A DNA stretch of 64,000 nt from Limanda limanda (lineage: Eukaryota; Chordata; Actinopteri; Pleuronectiformes; Pleuronectidae). Below, piece by piece: positions 1 through 13,856 of the stretch. Numbering within the stretch: position 1 is the stretch's first letter; each line of letters starts with the position of its first letter. The stretch spans positions 25,372,118 through 25,436,117 of the forward strand of contig NC_083639.1 of the NCBI RefSeq assembly GCF_963576545.1. Reading direction: 5' to 3'. A program made the translations under genes and the position numbers. The notes beneath the pieces were generated by a model, which did no database searches, was not told where the DNA came from, and worked only from the letters and a program-made list of their open reading frames with translations.

Positions 1-2728
1 AACTATAGGTTGTGTCTGACAGAATTCTAAACAAAGAAAGATAGAAACATTTCAAACTATATTTGTACTCTTAACAATAAAGATAGGAGCAGTTTAAGCC
101 AGATGAAGGCCTTCATACAGATTATTAGCAATAACCTTTTTGATTCTCAGAATGTTCAATCTTGAAACTAGCTAGAAATGTGTGTGCGTCACATTGTTGT
201 TGCCTTGTTTTGGTTTAGTTGCTCCGAATGTCTGTACAAACAGAACGTACAGCCGATATAGCAGGAACATAATATCTTTTCTCCAACAACCACTGTTTGG
301 CCCTCATGGCCTCAGCTGTGTCAAGGCCTTGGGAGTGTCTCCTGTTCACTTCCGTATCCAAATGCCAGGAGGATGGCATTTGGATCCGAGGAGGGAGGAA
401 CGAAGATCTACTCTTATAAAATGGACAGGCGCCGGATGTTTGTGGCGCTCTGATACAACTAGTGTGTTGGAATCCCATTGCATTGCTGATCCATAACCTG
501 TTCATTGCTTCCTAAACAAATACTAGATTGAACAAACCGAGTTCGGCCCATCTTCTCTTAAAGGATAAACTAACACGCCTGACACTAACTATAGGGATCC
601 CAGACAAGACTTGAGGTCAACACGTGCTGCGAGTAGAAGATCCCCACTCGACAAAGTCCTGCTGCAAAGCTTGAAACAACCGAGAGAGAGAGAGAGGAAG
701 AGTGCAGATGCCGCTCGATAACCGAGATGTGCTGCACGTCTCCGTGACCCCGGGAGCTGCAGCTGAATTACAGTGATACACTGATACTCTATCTCTGGAG
801 GTCTGGATGTATGGGTGGGTAGGAGGTAGGAGCCCTCCTCTTCACACCCATTGTCCGGGGCCAGCGGAGAGGCAGCACACACAGGGGGCAGCAGGAGTTC
901 AGGAGGCAGTCGCCTGCCGCTGTCTAATTACTGCAGAGACAGCAAGGTCAGTTGCAGGGCAATACCCAGCTGGGAGTGGTGTGCTTCCCGCCTCCAGCAC
1001 AACACACACACACACACACACACAGTCTCACGCATGCACACACAAACCTGTTGTCAGTGTCTGGTTCGTCTAAAGCGATCTCTTTACGCAATGTTAACAG
1101 CCACATAAAAACCGGGGCTTTATTCAAACTTGCTGTTGTTTGCACTGAAAGAAAAAATAGTCGGAAGAAACAAGCTTTGAAGAAACATGTTTAAAGTCTA
1201 AAGTTGCAAACTGTTTCCAGAGCCCTGAACTTGGATGTCTGAAAATGCTTTGGTTCAGGTTTATTGTTTTCAGAGCTTCCTTCTGCAACAGTCCCCCCCC
1301 CCAAAGAAGCCCTGCCCACCCTCCTTGTGTCCCCAGCTCTCCAATCTCACCGAGTTCTTCCTTTTAAATCAAAGCCACAGTAAGTCTTCCTAACACCGTG
1401 AAAACACCAAAGCCCGAGCAGAGGGGAAAAAGGAAATTCCGGCTGCCAATCACAAAGCGGCTCGAAACCGGGGGGGTGAGCACGAGTTCACGGAGGTTAT
1501 TCATAATTGCCGTCCCCATTTCCTTTTAGCATCTCTCCAGGCAGGGAGTAATTGTCATACACGTTACCACAGGTGTTGTTTTCAAAGCCTTCACACCTTG
1601 ATAATACCCAACAATGGGGCGCTGAAAAGCCCGGTGACATCCTTTGTTGTGCAGCTGCAGAGTAAAGCTTTTAAAACCCACCAGGTTTCTTCTTGCTCGC
1701 TCCCCGAGGAGATGGCATTGAAAGACAGGGGCAGGCAGTTAGTGTTTCATTGAGCTTTTAGCAATGTTTTCAAGCTGCTAAAATTGCGCCTTAAGAGAGA
1801 GAGAGAGCATCCAAGCTGTGGAGTGCATGTCCCGCCCGAACAGATAATTACCACCGGCAGCCTTTCAGCCTTTTCAGCTTGGCGGCTCAGTGGCTTCCTA
1901 GCGGGCGGAATTACTAACATTTTCTTCCATGTGTAATGAAGATTCCCGTCTGAGGGTGATCAAAAACTACGGTATTAACATGTTAGCACTGAAGGGACAC
2001 CGATGGCTCATCAGGCACTCGGCTGTGTGATGTTCACCCACCGGGTCGGTTAGAGTAACGGTGGCTGGAGAGGATGATGGGAACGGAGGTGAGGCTGATC
2101 TGCAGGGATGAGGAGCTGTGGGAGCATCTCAGGCCCAAGTGATGGCTCCTAGTTAGGGGGTGAAGGGTGGTCAGGGTGGGGGGTGGGGGGTGGAGGGTGG
2201 AAGGGTGGAGGGGTTCTCTGAAGGACTGGACACATTACTTTTAAACTTCTGCAAAGAATATGGATTTGAAACTGAAGAATTTTGCAAGCATGGCATGGAT
2301 TGATTGCTCTAGTTTCTGGATCCACCGACGTTTAAAATCCACAGATCAGGATTTTAAACTGGATTCGACGGAATATTAAAAACATGAGCTTCTGATGACG
2401 TCAGTTTCACAGAGTAAAAGTGACTACTCATCATATTTCTGACCTCACCGGCTTGTGCCGTGTGTTCCTTTTCGGGATAAGATCTTCTACCTTTGTATTA
2501 CACTCGCTCGAGATAATGTAATCTGTCTCCTCCGTAACTCTTTTGTGTTGGGTTCACTTTGTTTTGCACAAACTCAAGCAACTGAAAAAGGATTATGCAA
2601 CATTGTGTTGTGTTGTTAAGTTGCCAGATTTGACAGAACAGTGCAAAGACTTAAAGTATGGCAATAAACTATCAGAGAAGTTATTATGAGAATGAGCTTT
2701 GAAGCAGTTTCAGTGCACACACACACAT

Positions 2729-2759
<31 letters not shown>

Positions 2760-2970
2760 CACACTCAAAACACATGCACATCCACAATCAATGGGTTTAT
2801 CATATGATAATATTATGCACGTTTTATCCAATTCAGTCACACCACACTCACTCCAGACCTCAGCAGAATGAATGTGAGTCAATCGTGCGTAATCACATTC
2901 ATCAGCCATAAGAACTATCCAGACCTGTCCTCTGGTTGACCTGCGCTGTTGTGCAATACTTAAACACACC

Positions 2971-3024
<54 letters not shown>

Positions 3025-3253
3025 TCTGAGGGCTGTGTCTCCAGTCTCACTGAACACAAACCAGTTGCATGTCTTGATCAGAGCATTTCTTTTTTAAAAA
3101 CACATGGAACAAGCCAATGGGGGGTCAGGTGGGTTGCCAAGGTTACCTGAGGCTGCAGGACTATACATCTGCTTGTGACACAAACTGAACCGTGCCGTGC
3201 CAAAAGAGAGTCGTCGCAACAAGTGGTCCGACTCCGAAGTGGTCTGAACTCAC
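1..3253. other. Intron 1 of dhrs3 (partial), no coding exon seen
   Basis: The dhrs3 transcript runs leftwards through this stretch. None of the short reading frames resembles dhrs3 exon 2, so that exon lies outside the window. The sequence holds CA/GT microsatellites near 1003-1022, 2717-2764 and 2970-3020, a G-rich tract near 2156-2210, and a perfect 12-bp hairpin (arms 356-367 and 374-385, 6-nt loop). Nothing else is recognisable. Confidence 0.6.
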
Positions 3254-3451
3254 CTTCCTGGCTCCCTGCTTGGCGAACTCTTTGGCCAGATGACGTCCGA
3301 TGCCGCGGCCCCCCCCGGTGATCAACACCACCTCCTTGCCCAGGTCCTTCTTCTTACTGCTCGGCCACAGAAAGGACAAACTCGCCTTCACCAGATAGTA
3401 GAACATCTGCACCGGGAACAGCAGCATGCGACAGGCGCTCTGCAGATCCAT
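3254..3451 (-). CDS. dhrs3: dhrs3 first coding exon (retinol dehydrogenase / short-chain dehydrogenase 3), partial gene
   Basis: Encodes residues 1-66 of a short-chain dehydrogenase/reductase. DHRS3 is an ER and lipid-droplet membrane enzyme that reduces all-trans-retinal to retinol with NADPH and so limits retinoic acid. Seen here: a hydrophobic N-terminal anchor at about residues 9-30, then the Rossmann nucleotide-binding motif TGGGRGIG at residues 45-52, inside the stretch VLITGGGRGIGRHLAKEFA, which matches vertebrate DHRS3 closely. The exon ends in phase 0 after CAGGAAG at a GTGAG donor (GT at 3253-3252). The catalytic Ser/Tyr/Lys residues lie in later exons to the left of the window. The start is the first in-frame ATG (3451), giving an N terminus of about the family length. 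The neighbouring AADACL-type gene repeats the human DHRS3-AADACL4 order. Teleosts can have a and b copies, and I cannot tell which this is. Confidence 0.9.
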
Positions 3452-4160
3452 GTCCGAGTCTGGGGCAAGTTTTACGCAGCAAGTTTTACGCGCAGTCTAT
3501 AGCCTGGACTCACTTCACCAACACGGACCCGAGAGCTGCTGCTGCAAGTTTGTTGTCCGCATGCACACACACAATAAAGAAAAATATATCATCTGCAGCC
3601 TGAGGACGTGTTGCAGGAGTAATCCACCGGAGAGGAGGAGGTGGGAGCGCAGACCCGTGGCACCAGCAGCAGCAGCGAGGAGCTCTTCTGACATGTCCTG
3701 GTCCGCAGGCAGGCATCAGGAGGTGCTGGGGAGGTGTGAGTGATCGCTCATCTCGCCTGTGGCTGGCTGTCATCTACTGGTGGAGACGTGCAGCAGCTTC
3801 CCAGTGCACACCAGGATCCTGTGACGTCGTGTGGTGACCGCAGCGCTGCCTTATATCACCGCCTCTGCTCCGGCACTGAGAACCTGAAGGGGAGGTGTGC
3901 ACGGACCATTCATCCTGATTGACGGGATAAGTGGGGAGGAATACTTTGCTCCAGTGCCCACCCTCCCCTTCCCTCCCCCTATTTGTCCACAGCGGTGGTC
4001 CCCAATCGGTGGTCCTGGGCCCCCCCCACTGGGTGCCCCAATGCATAATTTCATCAACTGGAATTGAACCTGGGGTCATAATCACCCCTCACAGTTATAA
4101 ACCTCAATAAAAAAGACAAAAAGTATTCTGATATTATAAGAGCATCAGATGCTGCATGGT
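3452..4160. other. dhrs3 5' flank / probable promoter region
   Basis: Lies directly upstream of the dhrs3 start and is divergent from the next gene. A 13-bp motif, GCAAGTTTTACGC, occurs twice at about 3465-3490 in the likely 5' UTR. No clear TATA box or retinoic-acid response element was found by eye. The rest is unique-looking sequence. Confidence 0.35.
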
Positions 4161-5690
<1,530 letters not shown>

Positions 5691-7598
5691 TAGAGAGTTT
5701 CCTTTTCTGCTTTTTCCCCCCAGTGACTCCAGTTCGATGTCCCACACATGTCAGAGGCTCACGTCTCTTGCATGATATGAAGCAAAAATCACTTTTGCAT
5801 GATGTTCCCAAGATGTAAAAGAAGTACGAAAACGTAAATGGATATTTGCTGTATTATTTATGGCGTCATAACGGCTGTGCAGAATATGTGTATAGCGGAG
5901 AGACTGCCAAAACAAACAAGAAGGAGAAATTAGCACATTCACCTGGGTGTAATGTTTTCATAGCTGCAGATCGGCGCCAGAGCTGAAAACATGGTCTACT
6001 ACAGGTTGATGGTTTGATGCCAGCTCCTCCTGCCTGTGTGTCCTTGGGCAAGATACTGAGCCCTGAAGAGGGTGAACGAGTGAATGTAACTTTGAGTGGT
6101 TGATAAAACTGGGAAATGGCTTTATAAGCATAGTTAATTTATCATAGATAGATAGAGACTTAGTTTCAAAATAAAAGAAACTGGGAAAACGTTTAAAGTC
6201 ATGACCTTTCCGAAGAGAATCTGGTCTCAATCCTCATAATGACAACCACAGCTGCTGATTGAGCCCCTCTGCTCTCTTTTCTGTCCATATTACATTTTCT
6301 GCCATTGAAAAGCCTGAAAGAAATTTGCAGCCTCATGATTCAGTCCTCACTGAATCAGGCAAGCTCACATAGTAAACACACAGTAAACACCACCTTCAGG
6401 TTTAGCACGGTAGATTCGTTCTAATCCTGCTCATTGAGAATGTCCTTGCTGATTTGTTGACGTGTGCCTTCGGCTGTTTGAACCTGATTCCTCGTGGTGA
6501 CAGTGTTTCTGCGGCAGGGCCACATCTCTCTGTGCAGTTTTTTGGGAACTAGGTCACAGAAGCTTGTCAGGGTGACACACTGAAAACTGCCTGAATGCCT
6601 CCCAAACGTGTCCTGTGTGAATTCATGGGCCTCAGACAAGATTCCAGTCTGTGATTTCTGGCCCTGGCGCTGTGATTTCTACTCGCTATTGCTGAATGCT
6701 GAGCTTTTTTTCCGGCAAATGGGGGAAGAGTTTAAAGAGCAGCCTCACAATGGGGGCTTTGTGCTGCAGCTCGGCCGCTGAGGGTCGGCAGAGAGAGAGA
6801 GGCTCCCGGAGACTGCTAACAACTCCAGGACAACATGACTCCAAACGCTGTCTTCATGAAGGCACATTTCTGGGATTTACAAATTGTAAATCCAAAGTCA
6901 AGTTGGACTGGGAGCTCTTAAACCTGTGCATTTCCAGCTCTAAAAATAATAAAGAAATAAGTTGTTATATTTGCAAAATAATCTGACAAAAGATTAAAGT
7001 TAGGATTAGCAGAGAGCTGCAAATGGCTTCAGGTTGCAATGCAAATTGAAACAAATGTAAATAAGTACATATGAGAGGGCAGTGTTTATTTATGCTCATG
7101 CTATCACTGCCATCTACAGATCGGCAATGAAAGTTCAGATGAGGCTGTCCTTGGTCAGCCTTCACTAAAATCTCACTACATTTGCTTTTCATTAGACACA
7201 CAACGACTGGGAGTGTGACTCTGTGCCTCGAGCAGCTGTAAGCACGACACATTTCCTCCATAAAACCACAACATCCCTCAAATATTTGTAAAAACTATTG
7301 CTCGGGCAACGAATGAGTAATTAAACAGCCATCCCATTAACATAAAATGTTTTGTGCACTATTTAGCTTGGTTTCTTAGGGAAACATGTAATTCATTTAA
7401 TTTCGTGTCCATAAAATACATTGCAGGATATAATTACTCCTTTTATTCCCGGGCAACAGGCAGCCAAACATGTCATTAAGTGAAACCAAGGTCAGAATGT
7501 GTTGCATGCAGATGTGGGAGGGGTAGGAAGGCTGAAAGCAGGTAGATAAAACATTGGCCCGTAATGATTCACCTTGAGCCGAGCTGAGCGGCAGCACC
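5691..7598. other. Intergenic region dhrs3-aadacl4, with a SINE-like fragment
   Basis: Separates the divergent dhrs3 and deacetylase-like genes. At about 5985-6130 the stretch around TGTCCTTGGGCAAGATACTG resembles the body of a common fish tRNA-derived SINE. The final 100 bases before 7599 are the likely promoter and 5' UTR of the deacetylase-like gene. No other exon was recognised. Confidence 0.45.
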
Positions 7599-10566
7599 AT
7601 GGACATCGGCTCTGCAATTTTGATAATTGGCTTCGCTGCTCTAGCTGCAGCCTTCCTCCTTCTGGTAATTGGACTTGTGTTCTCGGAGCTGACGAATTCA
7701 GACATTCCTCGTGGGGTTGCAAATAGGTGGAAGCTGCACGCGGTTCATGGCTTGTTTGTTGGCATAGCAATTGTGGTGAGTAACTACAGCGTCTGCGGAA
7801 TCATTAGTGCTTATTAGTTCATGTTTTCTGCATGTTTCGGGATCTGTTACAAGTAAGTTCTTTTTTCCCCATTACTACTTTAACTTGTTCCTGAGTGTAA
7901 TAGAAAAGAGCTTCTGCCAGGGCAATATTTTTAAAACTCAAGTGGAATGTTTTAGGCTCTTGTCAGCCGTCCTTTCTTTGTCCTTCAGCATCTGATAAAG
8001 CTCAGATCAGAGAATTCTTAGATAAGAAATCAAGCCGAACAAAGGTGCGAGAAAAGCAAGGTCGTGTGTTCTCCGTCTTTGATGTTGTCATGGTAAATAT
8101 CGTTTCTCAGAGAGAATAACTTTTGCTTTGACTTTAAGAACAGACTTTTCTTTCTACTTTTTTGACTCGTCTGCGACTCGTGGTAATTCTGCTGATTCCT
8201 CTCAGGGCCGGATCCTGCATCGTCTGGGCGTTTGCAATCAGGTCGGCTACATCCGATGGTTCACGGCCTGGTTTCTGACTCGCTTGAAACCGGTTCCTGC
8301 GGGTTTGCGAGTGAAGGACCTGAAGTTTTCTGAGGTTCCGGTGCGAGTCTACGAACCGACTGCTGTTCAAGACGGCTTGAGAAGAGGCCTTGTGTATTTC
8401 CATGGAGGAGGATGGGTCCTGGGCAGTATAGGTAAACAATGTACACATCACTTCAAGTCAAATCAAATAAATACTCACAGTGGAAAGTTATATGACCATA
8501 TTGTTGTCTTGTTCTTCCATTAAATACAAATACAAATCCATTTGGATCCTTTAATAGTTTAAAAAATGGAAATGAGTTGTGTATGTTGTCCATAATTTGT
8601 ATATAATATGAATCCTGCATCATCTTCTTCGCCTCGTTGTACAAACACTTGAACAAACATCAGTGTGATGAGAACTTCCTCTTCTCCGATGGTTTAACTA
8701 ACATTCTCTTTGACTTCTGAATTAAGTCCACATCCCATTCCACTGACATGGAGGAGTCAGGTTTTGATTTTCCTATACTGCAGTCAGCCACCAGGGGGCG
8801 ATTTAGAAGATTGTCTTCACTTGTGTGGTCAACTGTCATGTCGTCCATTTTTAAATACAGTCTCAACCTATAATTTATGTTAGTTTTTCCTGTTATATAC
8901 TTTATTTAACTGTATTGTGTCCAGTTGGTGCCCACGTTTTACTACTTTATATTAAATTTCTTTGGGTAATTTGAATCGTTAAAAGTTTGTCACATTCTTT
9001 ACAATATATTTGAATGTTAAGTGTACAGTCACTAGACCAGAAATATATTATATATAATAATATATAATATAATAGGTTTGATTTTCCTGTGTGCAGAGGG
9101 CCACCAGGGGGCGATTTAGAAGATTGGCTTCACTTGTGTGGTCAACTGTCATCTTTAAATTCAGTCTAAACCTACATGTTTGTTTGTTTTCCTATATTTC
9201 CTATATTTTAATGTGATGTTTCCAGTTGCTGCTCAAGTTTTACTTCTTTATATTAAATATCTTTGGGCAATTTGATCGTTAACAGATCTTCACATTCTTT
9301 ACAATAATTGAAAGTTAAGTGTGAACATGCACAGTCACCTAACCAGACATATAACATTTTCATTTGAAAGTGATTAATAGAAATCTTTCAATAAATACTT
9401 GAATAAACTACAGAATTTATTTAGGGTTCATTCCTTCCCATTCCTGAATATAAGTTAATATTATCAAATCATACACATTTCTTAAATATGCTGCCTGAAT
9501 AGAGAAAAGAGGATTAGTGTCAACAGAGAGAAGAATAGAAAATGTTCTGTCTGAGGTATTTCTGCTAAGACGATCCAACCTGGTTCCAAGCTGGTATTAA
9601 CTGTGATGTGCTTCTGCTCCTGAACAGATTCTGTTGATGAAGTCTGTCGGCACATCGCCATGAAGTCCAACACCACAGTCGTCTCTGTTGGGTACGTGAA
9701 CATTTCCACGCTGCTTAGAAACTCTGTTATTTCTCCACCAAATCGCCAGAATTCAACATATTGTTGCTCTCACCCCCTTTAGGTACCGATTAGCCCCTGA
9801 GCACCGGTACCCGGCCCAGCTGGACGACTGCGAGGCGGCAACGTGTCACTTCCTGTCTGTTTCCGAGGCCGAGTTCGGCGTGGACTCTCGCAGAGTGGCA
9901 GTCGGGGGGGACAGCACTGGGGCTAACCTGGCAGCGGCCCTGTGCCAAAGGCTGGCGAGGAGAGAGGACGGACATCTGCCGTCCCCCTGCGCCCAGGTCC
10001 TCCTCTACCCGGCGCTGCAGATGGCCGACTTCAACCTGCCCTCGTACCAGCAGAATCACGCCGTGCCCATATTGTTCCGTGCCCGGATGGCGTTCTACTT
10101 CCTGCAGTACCTCAGCGGAGACATGTCCGTGTGCCAGGATGTGCTGGAGGGCATCCACGTCCCCACTGAGGTGAGGCCGCGCTACAAGGAGTGGCTCTCC
10201 CCGTCCAACCTCCCCCCCGAGTGCCTCGCCCGGGGCTTCAGCGAGAAGCCGACCCCGGAATACGACGGGCAGGTGTACCACGCCATCAGAGCCGGTCTGG
10301 AGCCCGAGGTCTCACCTCTGCTGGCGGACGAGGCCGACATTGAGAAATCGCCGCCCACCTTCCTCCTCACCTGTGAGTTTGACGTCCTGAGGGATGATGG
10401 GATTCTTTACAGGAAGCGGCTGCTGGACCTGAAGAAAGACGTCACCTGGCAACACCTCACCGACGGTTTCCACGGCGTGATTAACTTCTTCAACCAGGGC
10501 TGGTTCAGCTTCCCCTCCGCTCGGCTGGCGGTGGACGGCGTCGTTAGCTACGTGAAAACACTGTGA
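7599..10566 (+). CDS. aadacl4: Arylacetamide deacetylase-like 4-type esterase, complete, four exons
   Basis: Exons 7599-7775, 8206-8431, 9628-9691 and 9783-10566 join in phases 0, 1 and 2 with GT-AG borders to give 416 residues, close to the family's roughly 400. The protein is a type II membrane serine hydrolase of the hormone-sensitive-lipase/AADAC group, expected in the ER with a lumenal catalytic domain that hydrolyses acyl esters or amides. Seen: signal anchor at about residues 5-28; oxyanion-hole motif HGGGW at 125-129; nucleophile motif GDSTG with Ser200; catalytic Asp356 in FDVLRDDG; His386 in DGFHG. The triad is complete. AADAC itself has GDSAG, so Thr201 is a minor difference. The start ATG 7599 immediately precedes the anchor. 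A polyadenylation signal follows 59 nt after the stop. Substrate is unknown; aadacl3 or nceh1-like naming is possible, but position next to dhrs3 favours aadacl4. Confidence 0.95.
8761..9046 (+). repeat. Dispersed fish repeat with CTCF-like motif, copy a (intron 2 of aadacl4-like gene)
   Basis: Shares the core TACTGCAGTCAGCCACCAGG plus GGGCGAT and the following CTTCACTT...TGTCATG segment with the 54.9-57.2 kb array. It is paired with a diverged second copy about 313 bp downstream. The motif GCCACCAGGGGGCG lies at 8787-8800. Confidence 0.7.
9077..9352 (+). repeat. Dispersed fish repeat with CTCF-like motif, copy b
   Basis: Diverged direct copy of 8761-9046. Shared landmarks include GATTTAGAAGATTG, TTTATATTAAAT and CACATTCTTTACAAT in the same order. 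The motif GCCACCAGGGGGCG is intact at 9100-9113. Confidence 0.7.
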
Positions 10567-10624
10567 AGCTCATCGATAGGATCGTGATTGTACTTTATCT
10601 ACTTTCTCTTTTGTTTTACACTTT

Positions 10625-10630
10625 AATAAA
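10625..10630 (+). terminator. Polyadenylation signal AATAAA of aadacl4-like gene
   Basis: Canonical AATAAA lies 59 nt after the stop codon at 10566 and is followed by an A-rich then GT-containing stretch. It leaves about 300 nt before the first possible cfap107 exon. Confidence 0.7.
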
Positions 10631-10950
10631 CAAAAAAATTGCCTCCGGTGGCAGAGTGTTCTTCTTTATTAGAACTATACTGTTCACAGAAGACAATCCC
10701 TACCCACCCGTCCCCTTTCCACAAAAAACAATAAACAAAACCCTTTTTATTCTAAGAGTGAAAAGTTGCCCGAGGACACAAAGTCTGGAGACGATTCCTG
10801 GCACCGTTTTAACAATATATAGAGGATTCTGCTAAAAGCTAAATGTCATGCCCTGGCCTTAAGGAGTGTATTTTTCTTTTGAACACAGATGTGAGCCGTC
10901 TCCTATTTGCTTTCAGGATACTCCGCTCGCCTTCAGTGTTTGCTGTATCC

Positions 10951-13770
10951 ATGGCAACAGAGCTCCTCTCGTTCTCCTCCGCTGCCTCTTCCATTAAGGC
11001 GGTCAGGTGAATGCACCTACATGTTTTCTGTTTGACCAGCTAACCGTGTTCTAACCGGGCTGCAGATTTAACCTGGTTTTGGGCCGTGTTTGACATCAGG
11101 GAAACTATGAAGCAGAGAGAGAGGCTGGAGGAGAAATGGGCCCAAACTGGATGGAGAATAGAGCAGAAGTATGGAAACAAGGTGCTGGTAGGAAACTGGG
11201 CAGAAGACAGACTCCAGGTAGGACATTGGTACTTTAGTTTGTAGTTTATTCTCAGGGCTATATGTATGAAGAGCAGCTTGTTTGAGTCAAGTATGGTGGG
11301 TCATTTAAAAACAACTGCAGTTGACCCAAGTGTTGTACAATACAAAGAAACACGCTGCGAAACACAAAGAAAAGAATACAATAACATAAAAAAATGCAAT
11401 GATGTGGATAAAAACATCTTCAGGACGAGTCTTTAGTTTATATTTTATAATCCAAGCTTTGGGAAAACCAGCAGCAACATGATCAGAGAGACCAGTTAGT
11501 GGAAAGGGGCCAGAGAAGCTCAGCTATGTTTTCAGGGGTGAGAGTGATAATAATGCTAGATGCTTTCATTAAACACACACACACACACAAAGACACACAC
11601 ACATGGACACACACACACACATGGACACACACACCCGTACTGTACATCTAACACAAAAGACGTACGTGTTGATTTGTCGAGTGTCAGTGAGATTCAATCA
11701 CACGAGGTCACAGGAGACACAGGACGGATTCTAATGGCCACTTGTGATGGGATCTCTGGGGATGGATGTTAGCACCCGGTGTGTACGGGTGCCCGTCGTC
11801 TGCCAAATGTTTTGTAGCACCTCAGTAAATAGTCAAATCTATAGCAAGGTGATTAGGAAGCCTCGGTTCAGCCACATCAGCACAGCCTCTTAGTGGCAGC
11901 GGCCGGAGCCGGAGACTAATTGCACCAGCGGCAGGTTTTCGGCCATGGGCTGCCGGGTCAGGATCAGGCAGGAGAAATGACCTGAGAAATACTGTACAAC
12001 AGCGCGGATCGATAGTGAAGTGTGAGCTTTGCTGATCCCGGCGCCAGGCTCATTGCTCAAGTCCCTCCCCCTCCTCCTCATCTCCTCTTTGGGATATCTG
12101 TTCATTCTGTTCGACACAGTTCACTCGGGAGCCAAAGACGGCCGAGAGCACCAATCGCGCAGACTACCGGCCCCACTGGGACTCCAGGCCAGACGCTTCC
12201 CAGAGAGGATGTGCCCTGCTGAGAGCTGAGGTCAGCCTTTAACTGCTCATTCATGGCATTAACACCAATTGAATGCCTGTCGCGAGCCTGCAAGTCAGGG
12301 CTTTCTCCGCCCAGATTGTGGCCACTTCTGCATAATATCGAGCGCCAAGATAAAGGCCTGTGATAAAACGGCATGAAAGCAAGATTCTGCTCGGACTCAG
12401 CGGTCGTGAAAAATGTGTGAAATCATCAGTTCTGTTGGGCACTTGAATTAGAGCAATTTGCCGCTGTCACACGGCGAGCCCCTTGAAGATTATCGGAAAA
12501 GAATAGGGCCGTGTCCTCTCTATCTTAATCCAGCAAAGGCCGATGCACATTGTCTTCCAGGAGCTTCCATCCAAGCAGCTGTTTGGCCTTCGCCTTCCAG
12601 CATCCTCTCATCACTTGGTCACACAGTATGAAGACAGCTACAGGAGGGAGAGCAACAACACTTTGCCCTCTCTGCAACCCTGGAGTCCAGGAGGCTCCAC
12701 GAGGTCAGATCGGCCGATTCCTGGTAAGACGACAGGTTAAAGTGCAGTGGTGGAGGAAGTACTGAAGTTTAGTACTTAAGTAAAAGTACAAGTACCCAGG
12801 GATTTATATACTTAAATAAAAGTAAAACTACTACATCAACAATCCTACTTTAGTAAAAGTAAAAAGTACTTACTTTTAAATTTACTTTAAGTATTAAAAG
12901 TATAAGTACTCACGCAATGGGTTGTCTCTCAATGTCTAGGCTGTGCCATTTTGATAAAGAATGCAGATATAGCTACTGGTAAGACTCATGCCTCTACAGA
13001 TGTCACTACTAGTAATACTTATAAGCAACAACATTTGTTTATTGGAAAGGTTGGTGTACTTATTGTGCTTACCCTCTGTGATACTGTTCACACTCTATCT
13101 TACAATTCTCCGGATGACAAGTTATCTACCAGGGATTATCTGCAAAGTTATTACCATTAAGCAAAACCATGGGGACATTAACTTAGCATAGCAAGAACTC
13201 CGCTTACCTTGATGTGCTTCTTTCAATTTTAAGGGCAAATTTTTGAAGGCTAGCAACTCCTTTTTTTGAGGGAGACAGGAAACGCATTGAAACCTCCACG
13301 ACTCATTCTTGGGGCCTTTGAACTCGAACATGTCTTTTAAATAGGGCCTTTTAAATCCTTCAGGCATTATTCAGCATGTTTAATTTTGTATGGATAAGCA
13401 GTTTGTCTCATGAACAATTAAATGTGTGTGGCCTCGGATGCCTCTTATTGTTGAAAATCACTCACCAGTGTAATTAATGGCCGCACTAACCTGGCTGTTT
13501 CCCTTTCTCCCCGTTTCCCTTCCAGACCCCCCCACCGACTCTGGCTGTCCGCGGTCTGCGAGGCGTCGTTTGGAAAAGCAGCCGTCGCCCCTCCCGTCAG
13601 TGACTGTGTACAGGTCAGCCTACCAGAGTCACCCACTTAGCGCCTTCTGCCAGAGCCGCTTTGCCAGGGCCTCCCGTGCGCTCTCCAGCCATCTCCACGC
13701 GACCAATCACAACAACAAGGACCTGGATCTGAGGCGTCGCTCGCTGCTGCAAGTCCCCGATCATCGTTGA
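10951..13770 (+). CDS. cfap107: cfap107 (C1orf158 homologue), cilia and flagella associated protein, five exons
   Basis: Exons 10951-11006, 11100-11217, 12120-12230, 12561-12723 and 13526-13770 join in frame (phases 2, 0, 0, 1) to 230 residues. CFAP107 is a microtubule inner protein of the axonemal doublet in motile cilia. Seen: exon 2 carries WRIEQKYGNKVLVGNW, matching the family's W-x-IE-x-KY-xx-KVL-x-GNW signature. Exon 3 begins FTRE and has a RPD motif as in mammals. Exon 4 has HHLVTQYEDSYRR, matching the mammalian Y-[DE]-D-x-Y segment, and exon 5 has VYRSAYQSHPLSAF, matching the TYTSSY-like C terminus. The start is uncertain: ATG 11107 in exon 2 would give 209 residues and the same leader length as human before the first Trp, so exon 1 may be noncoding. 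Assigned from recalled family motifs and from its position next to the AADACL gene. Confidence 0.85.
12745..12915 (+). mobile_element. Fragment of nonautonomous hAT-like DNA transposon (AAGTAAAAGTA family)
   Basis: Begins CAGTGGTGGAGGAAGTACTG, which resembles the terminal inverted repeat of an abundant fish hAT-type element, and continues with repeated AAGTAAAAGTA/TACTTTTACTT motifs. No matching right terminus was found, so the copy is probably truncated. It lies in cfap107 intron 4. Confidence 0.55.
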
Positions 13771-13856
13771 GTCAACGTCAGCAGAAACCAGGCCGAGAGA
13801 TGGATGTTTGAACTACCTCACGTGCTGCTTGTTAATTTATAAGTATCGTATATTCT

